The notes under the pieces are model-generated. The model did not search any database. It was not told where the DNA came from and saw nothing but the letters and a program-made list of their open reading frames with translations. A program made the position numbers and the translations under genes. Below are positions 52,097-60,621 of a stretch of 64,000 nt of DNA, one piece after another. The stretch's first letter is position 1. Each line of letters begins with the position of its first letter. This DNA comes from Herbaspirillum autotrophicum (GTDB lineage Bacteria > Pseudomonadota > Gammaproteobacteria > Burkholderiales > Burkholderiaceae_D): contig NZ_LFLS01000013.1 in assembly GCF_001189915.1 (NCBI RefSeq), positions 62,001-126,000 of the forward strand, in the 5' to 3' direction.

Positions 52097-53824
52097 ATGA
52101 GCGATACCAAAAAAATCACCCGCCGCAGCCAAGCCTGGTTCGGCCGCCAGGACCGCGACGGTTTCATTTACCGTTCGTGGGTAAAGAACCGCGGCATTCC
52201 GCACGATCAGTTCGATGGCCGGCCGGTGATCGGCATTTGCAATACCTACTCCGAACTGACGCCTTGCAATTCCCATTTCCGCGCGCTGGCCGAACAGGTC
52301 AAAATCGGCGTCTGGGAAGCCGGTGGCTTTCCGCTGGAATTCCCGGTCATGTCACTCGGTGAAACACTGCTGCGTCCGACTGCCATGTTGTTCCGCAATC
52401 TGGCCAGCATGGATGTGGAAGAATCGATTCGCGCCAATCCGCTCGACGGCGTGGTGCTGCTGATGGGCTGCGACAAAACCACACCGGCGTTGCTGATGGG
52501 TGCGGCGTCGGTTGACGTGCCGACCATCGGCGTTTCCGGCGGTCCGATGCTCAACGGCAAATACCGTGGCGGCGAACTCGGTTCCGGCACCGGTGTCTGG
52601 CAAATGTCGGAAGAAGTGCGCGGCGGCAAGATGACGCAGGAAGAATTCTTTGAAGCCGAAAGCTGCATGCACCGTTCGCACGGCCACTGCATGACCATGG
52701 GCACCGCCTCCACCATGGCCAGCATGGTCGAAGCGCTGGGCATGAGCTTGCCGGGCAATGCCGCGATTCCGGCCGTCGATGCGCGTCGCAATGTATTGGC
52801 CCGCAACTCCGGCCGCCGCATCGTGGAAATGGTGCAGGAAGACTTCGTCATGTCGAAGATCCTGACCCGCGCCGCATTTGAAAACGCGATCCGCGTCAAC
52901 GCCGCCATCGGCGGTTCCACCAACGCCGTAATTCACTTGCTGGCAATTGCCGGTCGTATCGGCGTCAATCTGAATCTGGCAGACTGGGATGATATCGGTC
53001 AACATTTGCCATGCCTGTTGAATCTGCAACCATCGGGCAAGTATCTGATGGAAGACTTCTACTACGCCGGCGGGCTGCCAGCCGTGATCCGCGAACTGGA
53101 AAGCGTGATCGACAAGGGTGCCCTGTCGGCCAATGGTCAGACCCTGTGGGATAACTGCAAGGAAGCGCCGAACTGGAATCGCGACGTGATTCATGCCTTC
53201 GATGCGCCGTTCAAACCGGCTGCCGGTATCGCCGTATTGCACGGCAATCTGTGCCCGGACGGCGCCGTGATCAAACCATCTGCCGCTACGCCGGCCCTGC
53301 TCAAGCATACCGGCCGCGCCGTGGTATTTGAAAACAGCGACGACTTGCACAAGCGCATCGATGATGAAGATCTGGATGTCGATGAAACATGCGTGCTGGT
53401 GCTCAAGAATTGCGGTCCCAAAGGTTATCCCGGCATGGGCGAAGCGGGCAATATGCCGCTGCCACCGAAAGTGCTGCGCAAAGGCGTCACCGACATGGTG
53501 CGTGTCTCTGACGCCCGCATGAGCGGCACTGCCTACGGCACCGTGGTGTTGCATGTGACACCGGAAGCCGCTGCCGGCGGTCCGCTGGCGCTGGTACAGA
53601 ATGGCGACATGGTGGAACTGGATGTAGAAGCACGCAAACTGCATCTGCATGTCAGCGATGAAGAACTTGAACGCCGTCGCGCCAACTGGAAAGCACCAGA
53701 ACCACCGATGAAGCGCGGCTGGACCAAGTTGTACATCGATCACGTACAACAAGCCAACCTCGGGGCCGATCTCGATTTCCTGGTCGGCAAGAGCGGGGCC
53801 GGCATTCCGAAAGACAATCACTAA
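52097..53824 (+). CDS. IlvD/Edd-family sugar-acid dehydratase (L-arabinonate/D-xylonate type)
   Basis: A 575-residue Fe-S dehydratase that removes water from an aldonic acid to give a 2-keto-3-deoxy acid. Cluster ligands are in GICNTYSELTPCNSHF, LMGCDKTTPALLMGA and the HGHCMTMGTASTMASM segment. DARMSGTAYGTVVLHVTPEAA near the C-terminus holds the catalytic Ser region. The N-terminus (SWVKNRGIPHDQFDGRPVIG) and the 575-residue length match the sugar-acid subgroup rather than IlvD of valine synthesis. AAGGAA precedes the ATG. A 2-hydroxyacid dehydrogenase follows by 76 bp. Confidence 0.87.
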   Translation: MSDTKKITRRSQAWFGRQDRDGFIYRSWVKNRGIPHDQFDGRPVIGICNTYSELTPCNSHFRALAEQVKIGVWEAGGFPLEFPVMSLGETLLRPTAMLFRNLASMDVEESIRANPLDGVVLLMGCDKTTPALLMGAASVDVPTIGVSGGPMLNGKYRGGELGSGTGVWQMSEEVRGGKMTQEEFFEAESCMHRSHGHCMTMGTASTMASMVEALGMSLPGNAAIPAVDARRNVLARNSGRRIVEMVQEDFVMSKILTRAAFENAIRVNAAIGGSTNAVIHLLAIAGRIGVNLNLADWDDIGQHLPCLLNLQPSGKYLMEDFYYAGGLPAVIRELESVIDKGALSANGQTLWDNCKEAPNWNRDVIHAFDAPFKPAAGIAVLHGNLCPDGAVIKPSAATPALLKHTGRAVVFENSDDLHKRIDDEDLDVDETCVLVLKNCGPKGYPGMGEAGNMPLPPKVLRKGVTDMVRVSDARMSGTAYGTVVLHVTPEAAAGGPLALVQNGDMVELDVEARKLHLHVSDEELERRRANWKAPEPPMKRGWTKLYIDHVQQANLGADLDFLVGKSGAGIPKDNH

Positions 53825-53850
53825 GCATTTTGCACTTGATGCCATACCTG

Positions 53851-53874
53851 CATGCGGGACTGCGGTCCCGCATG
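53851..53874 (+). other. Strong intercistronic hairpin without T-run
   Basis: CATGCGGGAC-TGCG-GTCCCGCATG forms a perfect 10-bp stem with a 4-base loop, 27 bases below the dehydratase stop and 27 before the dehydrogenase ATG. With no T-run it is likelier an mRNA stability or processing element than a terminator. Confidence 0.6.
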
Positions 53875-53900
53875 TAACACAGACTCAGGAGACATGACGC

Positions 53901-54860
53901 ATGAAAGTATTGATTACCGATTACGATTTCCCCGATGTTGAACTGGAGTTGGCGCTGTATCGCGAAGCCGGCATTGAAGTGGTCACGGCGCAATGCCATA
54001 CCGAAGAAGAAGTGATTGCCGCTGCCGCAGGCTGTCAGGGTTTGCTGGTGCAATATGCGCCGGTCAATGCCAAGGTGTTTGCCGCCCGTCCCGAAATTCG
54101 CATTGCCAGCCGCTACGGCGCCGGCTTCGACACCATCAATACCGCCGATGCCGCCAAGTATGGCGTGTGGGTCGGCAACTCGCCGGATTACGGTGTCGGT
54201 GAAGTCTCGACCCACGCCTTGGCGATGGCGCTTGATCTGATCCGCAACATCACTGCCTATGACCGTGACGTCAAGGCCGGTCAATGGCACTACACCACCG
54301 CCGGCAAAATCCAGCGCGCGTCCGAGATGACCATCGGCATCGTCGGCCTCGGCCGCATCGGCAAGCGCATGGCGCATATCAGCCGCAATCTGTTCAAACG
54401 CGTGATCGCTTACGATCCGCACATCATTGATGGCGACTTCCCGGCCTACGTCGAACGCGTCAGCAAGGAAGAGTTGTTCAGGCAAGCCGATCTGGTCTCG
54501 CTGCATACCCCGCTCAACGATGAAACGCGCGGCATGATCAATGCCTCGGTATTGAATCTGATGCAGCCGGAAAGCTTCCTGGTCAACTCGGCACGCGGCG
54601 GTCTGGTGAACATCGATGACCTGTTGCAGGCACTCGACAGCAATCGCCTCAAAGGCGCCGGCCTCGATGTATTACCGGTGGAACCACCGCAAACCAGTTC
54701 CGCTATCGTGCAGCACAAGCGTGTGCTATTGTCGCCTCACGCCGCGTTTTACTCCGAAGTGGCAGCGGCCGAACTGCGTCGCAAGGCAGCACAAAATCTG
54801 ATCGACTGGCACCGCAATGGTCGCCCGTCGTATGTCGTAGTTGAAGGCAAAGCGCAATAG
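53901..54860 (+). CDS. D-isomer-specific 2-hydroxyacid dehydrogenase (CtBP-like)
   Basis: A 319-residue NAD-dependent dehydrogenase. The Rossmann motif is TIGIVGLGRIGKRMAHI; the catalytic set is Arg in VNSARGGLVN, Glu in LPVEPPQ and His in LSPHAAFYSE. NCBI-type naming would be C-terminal binding protein. It probably reduces or oxidises a 2-keto acid formed after the upstream dehydratase. AGGAGA lies before the ATG. It ends 239 bp before the ABC transporter operon. Confidence 0.88.
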   Translation: MKVLITDYDFPDVELELALYREAGIEVVTAQCHTEEEVIAAAAGCQGLLVQYAPVNAKVFAARPEIRIASRYGAGFDTINTADAAKYGVWVGNSPDYGVGEVSTHALAMALDLIRNITAYDRDVKAGQWHYTTAGKIQRASEMTIGIVGLGRIGKRMAHISRNLFKRVIAYDPHIIDGDFPAYVERVSKEELFRQADLVSLHTPLNDETRGMINASVLNLMQPESFLVNSARGGLVNIDDLLQALDSNRLKGAGLDVLPVEPPQTSSAIVQHKRVLLSPHAAFYSEVAAAELRRKAAQNLIDWHRNGRPSYVVVEGKAQ

Positions 54861-54987
54861 TCAGTAATAAACAGCAGCAATCAGCACTGCATCAAACCAG
54901 AGGGTCGACGTGCCGATGATGTAAAAATTTCACTATCGCCAGGGTGTTGAAGCAGCGCCAGTGAACAGTCGCATGTTGTAACCTCTA

Positions 54988-55023
54988 TGCACGCCGAGCA
55001 TATAAAAACCAAGCCGGCGTGCA
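54988..55023. repeat. Inverted repeat around a TATAAA sequence upstream of the sugar ABC operon
   Basis: TGCACGCCG (54988-54996) and CGGCGTGCA (55015-55023) are perfect 9-bp arms separated by 18 bases that include TATAAA. It is 77 bp before the ATPase ATG and could be an operator overlapping a -10 box. Confidence 0.5.
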
Positions 55024-55099
55024 GTATCAGAAGCACTGAATCGCTTCATGATCTGAAGCCGGTTCTTATAAAAACGAGGACATATACGAGGAGCAAGGC

Positions 55100-56188
55100 A
55101 TGGCATCAGTTCAGATTCGCGGTATCAAAAAGCAGTTCGGCAGTACCCAGGTCATTCGCGGTGTCGACATCGATATCGCCGATGGCGAGTTCGCTGTGCT
55201 GGTCGGCCCTTCCGGCTGTGGCAAATCCACCCTGCTGCGCATGCTGGCCGGGCTGGAAGAAATCAACGAAGGTGAAATCGCCATCGGCGGCACCGTCGTC
55301 AACAATGTCCAGCCTAAAGATCGCGACATTGCCATGGTGTTCCAGAATTATGCGCTGTATCCGCACATGACCGTCAATGACAATATGGCGTTCTCATTGA
55401 TGTTGGCAAAAAAAGAAAAATCGCTGATTCAGCAACAGGTCAAGAAGGCCGCCGAAATCCTCGGCCTGACCCAATTGCTTGACCGTTATCCACGTCAGTT
55501 GTCGGGCGGTCAGCGGCAACGGGTGGCAATGGGCCGCGCCATCGTGCGCGATCCGCAAGTGTTCCTGTTCGATGAACCGCTGTCCAACCTGGACGCCAAA
55601 CTGCGCGTCCAGATGCGTACCGAAATCAAGGAACTGCATCAGCGCCTGCGCACCACTTCGGTCTATGTCACGCATGATCAGATCGAAGCAATGACCATGG
55701 CCGACCAGATCGTGGTCATGCGCGATGGCCTGGTGGAACAACGCGGCCGGCCGCTGGAACTGTATGACCGCCCGGCCAATGTATTCGTCGCCGGTTTCAT
55801 CGGTTCGCCTTCCATGAACTTCATTCCCGGCACGCTGCGCCGTACCGGCGATCACGCCGAAGTCGAATTCGCCGACGGCACCCGTCTGCCGGCGCCGTAT
55901 CGCGAACGTGGTCTGGGCGGTGTCGATGGTCAGCGCGTCACTTACGGCGTGCGGCCGGAACATTTGAGCATCGGCAATGCCGGTGCCGGCATCCCGACCA
56001 AAGTCATCGTGGTCGAACCGACCGGTGCCGATACCGAAGTGTATGTGCGCTTTGCCGATACCAGCCTGACCTCGATTTTCCGCGAGCGCCATACCTTTAC
56101 GCCGGGCGACATCATCACGCTGGTGCCGGATCATCCGAACACCCATCTGTTCGATGCCGAAACCGGCAAGACGCTGGCAGCCGGCTGA
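55100..56188 (+). CDS. Sugar ABC transporter ATP-binding protein (UgpC/MalK type)
   Basis: A 362-residue ATPase. Walker A is GPSGCGKSTLLRMLAGLEE, the signature LSGGQRQRVAMGRAIVR, Walker B FLFDEPLSNLDAKLR, and the H-loop VTHDQIEAMTMAD. The C-terminal ~130 residues form the MalK-type TOBE/regulatory domain (FIGSPSMNFIPG, YGVRPEHLSIGNAG). GAGGAG precedes the ATG. It is first in the ATPase–receptor–permease–permease operon. MalK-type ATPases serve carbohydrate or polyol importers. Confidence 0.94.
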   Translation: MASVQIRGIKKQFGSTQVIRGVDIDIADGEFAVLVGPSGCGKSTLLRMLAGLEEINEGEIAIGGTVVNNVQPKDRDIAMVFQNYALYPHMTVNDNMAFSLMLAKKEKSLIQQQVKKAAEILGLTQLLDRYPRQLSGGQRQRVAMGRAIVRDPQVFLFDEPLSNLDAKLRVQMRTEIKELHQRLRTTSVYVTHDQIEAMTMADQIVVMRDGLVEQRGRPLELYDRPANVFVAGFIGSPSMNFIPGTLRRTGDHAEVEFADGTRLPAPYRERGLGGVDGQRVTYGVRPEHLSIGNAGAGIPTKVIVVEPTGADTEVYVRFADTSLTSIFRERHTFTPGDIITLVPDHPNTHLFDAETGKTLAAG

Positions 56189-56324
56189 GCGCCGGCAACA
56201 GCTTCAGCACATCAGCAACAACACGCAGCATCGGAGTCCGAAGAAGAAGTAGAAAACCGTAACAAGTAGAAAGCCTTAAACGCAACATAGCGGGCAAATT
56301 CACTTTCATATAGGAGCAGGAGAC

Positions 56325-57659
56325 ATGACCAAGCTGAACAGACGTGACTTTTTGGCGGCCGGCGCAACCGTTGCCGCCGCCTCGACCATCGCCCCCACCG
56401 CCTTTGCCGCACCGGCATCGCCGACCGCCAGCGGCGCCGGCCTCAAATTCCCGATCGAACAAGGCGCCACGTTGCGGGTGCTGCGCTGGAAACGTTTCGT
56501 TCAGGGCGATGAAGATCTGTGGAATGCCAACGTCAAGAAATTCACTGCGCTGACTGGCGTCCCGGTGCGTACCGACAGCGAAGGCTGGGAAGATCTGCGG
56601 CCGAAAGCAGCGGTTGCCGCCAACGTCGGCAGCGGTCCCGATATCGTGATGAGCTGGTTCGATGATCCGCAACAATATCCGACCAAACTGATTGACCTGA
56701 CCGATCTGGCAACCTCACTCGGCAGCCGTCTCGGCGGCTGGTACGACGTCTGCCGCAAATACGGCACCAAGGATGGCAAATGGATTGCGCTGCCATTCGG
56801 CGTGGTCGGCAATGCCATCGTCTACCGTGAAAGCCAGGTCAAGGCGGCCGGCTTCGATGGCATTCCGAAAGATACCGCCGGTTTTCTGAAACTGTGCCAG
56901 GCATTGAAAGCCAAAGGTACGCCTGCCGGTTTCGCACTCGGCAAAGCGGTCGGCGATGCCAACAACTGGGCGCACTGGTTGCTGTGGGCACACGGCGGCA
57001 AGCTGGTCGACAAAAAGGGCGCAGTGGTGATCAATTCGCCGGAAACCCGTGCCGCGCTGGAATATGCCAAACAACTGTATCCGACCTTCATTGCGGGTAC
57101 TTTGTCGTGGCAAGATCCGTCGAACAACAAGGCCTATCTGGATGGTCAGATCAGCATGACGGCCAACGGCATCTCGGTGTATTACGCAGCCAAGAATTCG
57201 ACCGAACCGAAAATGCAGGAAATGGCGAAGGACACGCAACACGCCCACTTCCCGCTCGGACCTGGCGGCAAGGCCACCGAACTGATGCAGATCACGCAGA
57301 TGATGATCTTCAAGCACACCAAGTTCCCGAATGCAGCCAAGGCCTTTGTGCAATTCATGTTCGAACCGGACCAATACAACCCGTGGATGGAAGCGTCCAT
57401 CGGTTACGTCAGCCAGTCGCTCAAGGCTTACGAAAAAAATCCGATCTGGACTTCCGATCCGAAGGCTACCGTGTATCGCGACTCGGCTGCACTGATGATC
57501 GATCACGGTCACGATGGTCCGCTGGGTCAGGCATCGGCAGCCTGCATGGCCGACTACGTGGTGGTCGACATGGTGGCGGAAGCTGCCAGCGGCAGCAAGA
57601 CCGTGCAGCAGGCAATTGATCGCGCTGCTGACCGCGCCAAGCGTTTCTATAAAGCCTAG
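56325..57659 (+). CDS. Sugar ABC transporter substrate-binding protein (Tat-exported)
   Basis: A 444-residue family 1 solute receptor. The N-terminus MTKLNRRDFLAAGATVAAAS is a Tat signal (NRRDFL) with cleavage near FAAPAS. The mature part has the family 1 features FVQGDEDLWNANVKKFTALTG, WFDDPQQYP, LPFGVVGNAIVYRES and GQISMTANGISVYYA. Tat export is less common than Sec for receptors and implies that it folds before export. It is the second gene of the sugar ABC operon, and two hairpins follow before the first permease gene. Confidence 0.92.
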   Translation: MTKLNRRDFLAAGATVAAASTIAPTAFAAPASPTASGAGLKFPIEQGATLRVLRWKRFVQGDEDLWNANVKKFTALTGVPVRTDSEGWEDLRPKAAVAANVGSGPDIVMSWFDDPQQYPTKLIDLTDLATSLGSRLGGWYDVCRKYGTKDGKWIALPFGVVGNAIVYRESQVKAAGFDGIPKDTAGFLKLCQALKAKGTPAGFALGKAVGDANNWAHWLLWAHGGKLVDKKGAVVINSPETRAALEYAKQLYPTFIAGTLSWQDPSNNKAYLDGQISMTANGISVYYAAKNSTEPKMQEMAKDTQHAHFPLGPGGKATELMQITQMMIFKHTKFPNAAKAFVQFMFEPDQYNPWMEASIGYVSQSLKAYEKNPIWTSDPKATVYRDSAALMIDHGHDGPLGQASAACMADYVVVDMVAEAASGSKTVQQAIDRAADRAKRFYKA

Positions 57660-57667
57660 AACCTGTC

Positions 57668-57741
57668 GCCGGCGCCGCTTGCGGTGCCGGCACACGGAGC
57701 AAAAAATGTGTGCACGCCGGCCATTGCCGGGTGCACGCAGT
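57668..57741 (+). other. Two consecutive intercistronic stem-loops after the receptor gene
   Basis: Stem 1 (57668-57678 with 57681-57691) is GC-rich, with one G-U pair, and starts nine bases after the receptor stop. Stem 2 joins GTGCACGCCGGC and GCCGGGTGCAC (about 57710-57736) with one bulge and loop CATT. There is no T-run. Such structures often keep receptor mRNA more abundant than permease mRNA. Confidence 0.55.
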
Positions 57742-57766
57742 CATCACGCTTACCGAGGCCTTGCTT

Positions 57767-58666
57767 ATGTTATCCCGTATGCTGAACAACCGTAATGTGC
57801 TCGGCTTGCTGTTCATGGCGCCTGCCGTGCTGCTGCTGGTCGTGTTTCTTACTTACCCGCTCGGACTAGGTGTCTGGCTTGGCTTTACCGATACCAAAAT
57901 CGGTGGCGAAGGCCATTTCATCGGTCTCGAAAACTACTCATATCTGCTCGGCGATTCGCTGGCGCAGCTATCGCTGTTCAATACCCTGTTTTATACCATC
58001 ACCGCCAGCATCCTGAAATTCCTGCTCGGCTTGTGGCTGGCGATTCTGCTCAACAAGAACTTGCCGATCAAATCGTTTTTCCGGGCGGTCATCCTGCTGC
58101 CGTGGATTGTCCCGACCGCCCTGTCGGCACTGGCATTCTGGTGGATGTATGACACGCAGTTTTCGGTCATCAGCTGGGGCTTGATGAAGATGGGCCTGAT
58201 CGATCATTACATCGACTTTCTCGGCGAACCGTGGCTGGCACGGATCTCCACCGTGATCGCCAACGTCTGGCGCGGCATTCCGTTCGTGGCGATTTCGCTG
58301 CTGGCCGGTTTGCAGACCATCTCGCCTTCGCTGTATGAAGCGGCCGCCATCGACGGCGCCAAGCCATGGCAGCAATTCCGCTATGTGACGCTGCCCTTGC
58401 TGACGCCGATCATTGCGGTGGTGATGACCTTCTCCGTACTGTTCACATTCACCGACTTCCAGTTGATCTACGTGCTGACACGCGGCGGTCCGCTCAACGC
58501 TACGCACTTGATGGCAACCCTGTCGTTCCAGCGTGCCATTCCGGGTGGAGCATTGGGTGAAGGTGCAGCACTGGCCACTTACATGATTCCATTCCTGTTG
58601 GCAGCCATCATGTTTTCGTATTTCGGCCTGCAACGTCGCGGCTGGCAACAAGGAGGTGACAAATGA
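57767..58666 (+). CDS. Sugar ABC transporter permease 1 (MalF/UgpA type)
   Basis: A 299-residue inner-membrane permease with six helices. The EAA loop is LYEAAAIDGAKPWQQFRYVTLPLL. Helix 1 is LFMAPAVLLLVVFLTYPLGLG. The ATG at 57767 has GAGG eight bases upstream; an ATG at 57779 is an alternative. The 4-bp overlap with the next permease (ATGA at 58663) shows coupled translation. Together with the second permease it forms the channel of the MalFGK-like importer. Confidence 0.94.
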   Translation: MLSRMLNNRNVLGLLFMAPAVLLLVVFLTYPLGLGVWLGFTDTKIGGEGHFIGLENYSYLLGDSLAQLSLFNTLFYTITASILKFLLGLWLAILLNKNLPIKSFFRAVILLPWIVPTALSALAFWWMYDTQFSVISWGLMKMGLIDHYIDFLGEPWLARISTVIANVWRGIPFVAISLLAGLQTISPSLYEAAAIDGAKPWQQFRYVTLPLLTPIIAVVMTFSVLFTFTDFQLIYVLTRGGPLNATHLMATLSFQRAIPGGALGEGAALATYMIPFLLAAIMFSYFGLQRRGWQQGGDK

Positions 58667-59550
58667 GCAAGCCGACCAAAAAAGACAAGCAGCAGGAAAC
58701 CCAGGGCATGGACTTTTTGCAGTCGATGCCACGGCGCTGGATCACGACTTACATTCCGCTTGGCATCTTCGTGTTCGTGTTACTGTTTCCGTTTTACTGG
58801 ATGGTGATCACCGCCTTCAAGCCGGACAATGAATTGCTGTCGCAAACCGGCAATCCGTTCTGGGTAGTGGCACCGACGCTGGCCCACTTCAAGAAGCTGT
58901 TGTTCGATACCCAGTACCCGGCATGGTTGTGGAATACCGTGATCGTGTCAGTGGTATCGACCGTGGCGTCGCTGGCGGCCAGCGTGTTTGCCGCCTATGC
59001 GATTGAACGGTTGCGCTTCCAGGGTTCGAAACAGTTTGGTCTGGGCATTTTCCTGGCGTATCTGATTCCGCCATCGATCCTGTTCATCCCACTGGCGGCA
59101 ATCGTGTTCAAGCTCGGTCTGTTCGATACCCGCTGGGCGCTGATCCTGACTTATCCGACGTTCCTGATTCCGTTCTGCACCTGGTTGCTGATGGGGTACT
59201 TCCGTTCGATTCCGTATGAACTGGAAGAATGCGCCCTGATCGACGGTGCCACGCGCTGGGAAATTCTGATCAAGATCATTCTGCCGCTGGCGGTGCCGGG
59301 TCTGATTTCGGCCGGCATCTTCGCCTTCACGTTGTCATGGAATGAGTTCATTTATGCGCTCACCTTCATTTCATCGTCGGAAGTGAAAACAGTGCCGGTC
59401 GGGATCGTGACCGAACTGGTCGACGGCGACGTTTATCACTGGGGTGCGCTGATGGCTGGCGCATTGCTGGGATCGCTGCCGGTCGCCGTGGTGTATTCCT
59501 TCTTTGTCGAATACTACGTCTCCGGCATGACCGGCGCGGTCAAAGAGTAA
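58663..59550 (+). CDS. Sugar ABC transporter permease 2 (MalG/UgpE type)
   Basis: A 295-residue inner-membrane permease with a ~30-residue cytoplasmic head and six helices. The EAA loop is ELEECALIDGATRWEILIKIILPLA. The family pattern continues with ITAFKPDNELL and FTLSWNEFIYALTFI. It ends the operon and is followed by a strong bidirectional terminator. Confidence 0.94.
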   Translation: MSKPTKKDKQQETQGMDFLQSMPRRWITTYIPLGIFVFVLLFPFYWMVITAFKPDNELLSQTGNPFWVVAPTLAHFKKLLFDTQYPAWLWNTVIVSVVSTVASLAASVFAAYAIERLRFQGSKQFGLGIFLAYLIPPSILFIPLAAIVFKLGLFDTRWALILTYPTFLIPFCTWLLMGYFRSIPYELEECALIDGATRWEILIKIILPLAVPGLISAGIFAFTLSWNEFIYALTFISSSEVKTVPVGIVTELVDGDVYHWGALMAGALLGSLPVAVVYSFFVEYYVSGMTGAVKE

Positions 59551-59565
59551 TTCATCTTGTATCAA

Positions 59566-59603
59566 AAAAAACGGCTGGCATCGCGCGATGCCAGCCGTTT
59601 TTT
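59566..59603. terminator. Bidirectional intrinsic terminator after the sugar ABC operon
   Basis: A perfect palindrome with 19-base arms (59566-59584 / 59585-59603). Its core is CGGCTGGCATCG, flanked by A6 and T6, so it serves both the permease gene and the convergent hydrolase gene. Confidence 0.93.
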
Positions 59604-59643
59604 CATGTCTGCGACAACCTCAATCAAGCCCGCAATCAAACCA

Positions 59644-60426
59644 TCAGGCCAGATGTTCAGCGAAGAAATTGCGCAGTGCCAGCCCGGCACGTTCAACAGT
59701 AGGACGGTGATAAAAGAAGCCCGGATTGTTGGCTTCCGGATCGGTAAACGAATGGCCTGCCTGACCATAGCTGACCAATTGCCAGTCCAGTTTGGCCGCA
59801 CTCATTTCATCAATGAACGCATTTACTTGCTCGCGCGGCACCGACGGGTCCTGCACACCGTGCAACACCAGTATCGCACCCTTGATGTGTTGCGCATCTT
59901 GCGGTGTCGGTGTTTCCAACGCGCCATGCAGTGACGCGAAGGCCTGCACCTCAGCACCCGAACGCGCCAGTTCCAGTGCGGCAGTACCGCCGAAACAGAA
60001 ACCGCAGGCGCCAATCTTGCCGGTCAGCCTGACCTGATCCTGCGCCTTGAATGCCGTCAGCACCGCATTCATGCGCTTGCGCAATTCGGCCCGATCTTTC
60101 TTCAGTGGCGTAATCGCCGCCATGCCCTCTTCCGGCTTGACCGGCCGCACATGCTTGCCATAAACGTCAGCTACCAGCAAGGCCCGGCCCGGTCCCACCG
60201 CAGTGGCGGCAATTTCCAGCGCTGCCTGGCGGATGCCAAAGAAATTCGGTACGGCAATCACGCCGGCCACCGGCGCCGTCTCTTGCTTGTTGAACAACAG
60301 GACGCTTTCATATTCGACACCGTCCAGTTCGTGACCGATCAGGCTCAGCCCCAGATCGGCAGCAGCAATTCCCAATTTGGCGGCAATCGCCGCCGTATCA
60401 AAACCATGGTTAGTACGTTGATTCAT
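59644..60426 (-). CDS. Dienelactone hydrolase family protein
   Basis: A 260-residue alpha/beta hydrolase. The catalytic triad is visible: Cys in GACGFCFGGTAALEL, Asp in LHGVQDPSVP and His in GQAGHSFTDPEANN. Dienelactone hydrolases open lactones in chloro-aromatic degradation, but most genomic members have other, unknown lactone or ester substrates. No aromatic degradation genes are adjacent. It is monocistronic and diverges from the MerR gene with 195 bp between. Confidence 0.9.
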   Translation of the reverse strand: MNQRTNHGFDTAAIAAKLGIAAADLGLSLIGHELDGVEYESVLLFNKQETAPVAGVIAVPNFFGIRQAALEIAATAVGPGRALLVADVYGKHVRPVKPEEGMAAITPLKKDRAELRKRMNAVLTAFKAQDQVRLTGKIGACGFCFGGTAALELARSGAEVQAFASLHGALETPTPQDAQHIKGAILVLHGVQDPSVPREQVNAFIDEMSAAKLDWQLVSYGQAGHSFTDPEANNPGFFYHRPTVERAGLALRNFFAEHLA

Positions 60427-60583
60427 GCAATCTTCTCCAGAGCGAGCTTACGAAATGCGCCATCAGCCGCAACACTGTCAGCCGGCAGGCGAAAGCGCTA
60501 TCTTTGCATAGCTGCCAAAAATTTGCTGACGCCGGCCCGATTCAGCGCCGCGCCGTTGGCCGCAAAAAAGTTCATAATGGGCC

Positions 60584-60614
60584 TTGACTTAGAGTGCACT
60601 CAAACCTCCAGACT
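60584..60614 (+). promoter_or_regulatory. MerR-type promoter/operator with long spacer
   Basis: TTGACT (60584-60589) is followed after 19 bases by CAGACT (60609-60614). Between them is a dyad centred on GAGTGCACTC (60592-60601) that extends to 60589-60604. This is the stretched-spacer layout used by MerR-family activators. The start would be at or just before the merR ATG (60622). Confidence 0.65.
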
Positions 60615-60621
60615 GGCTGCC

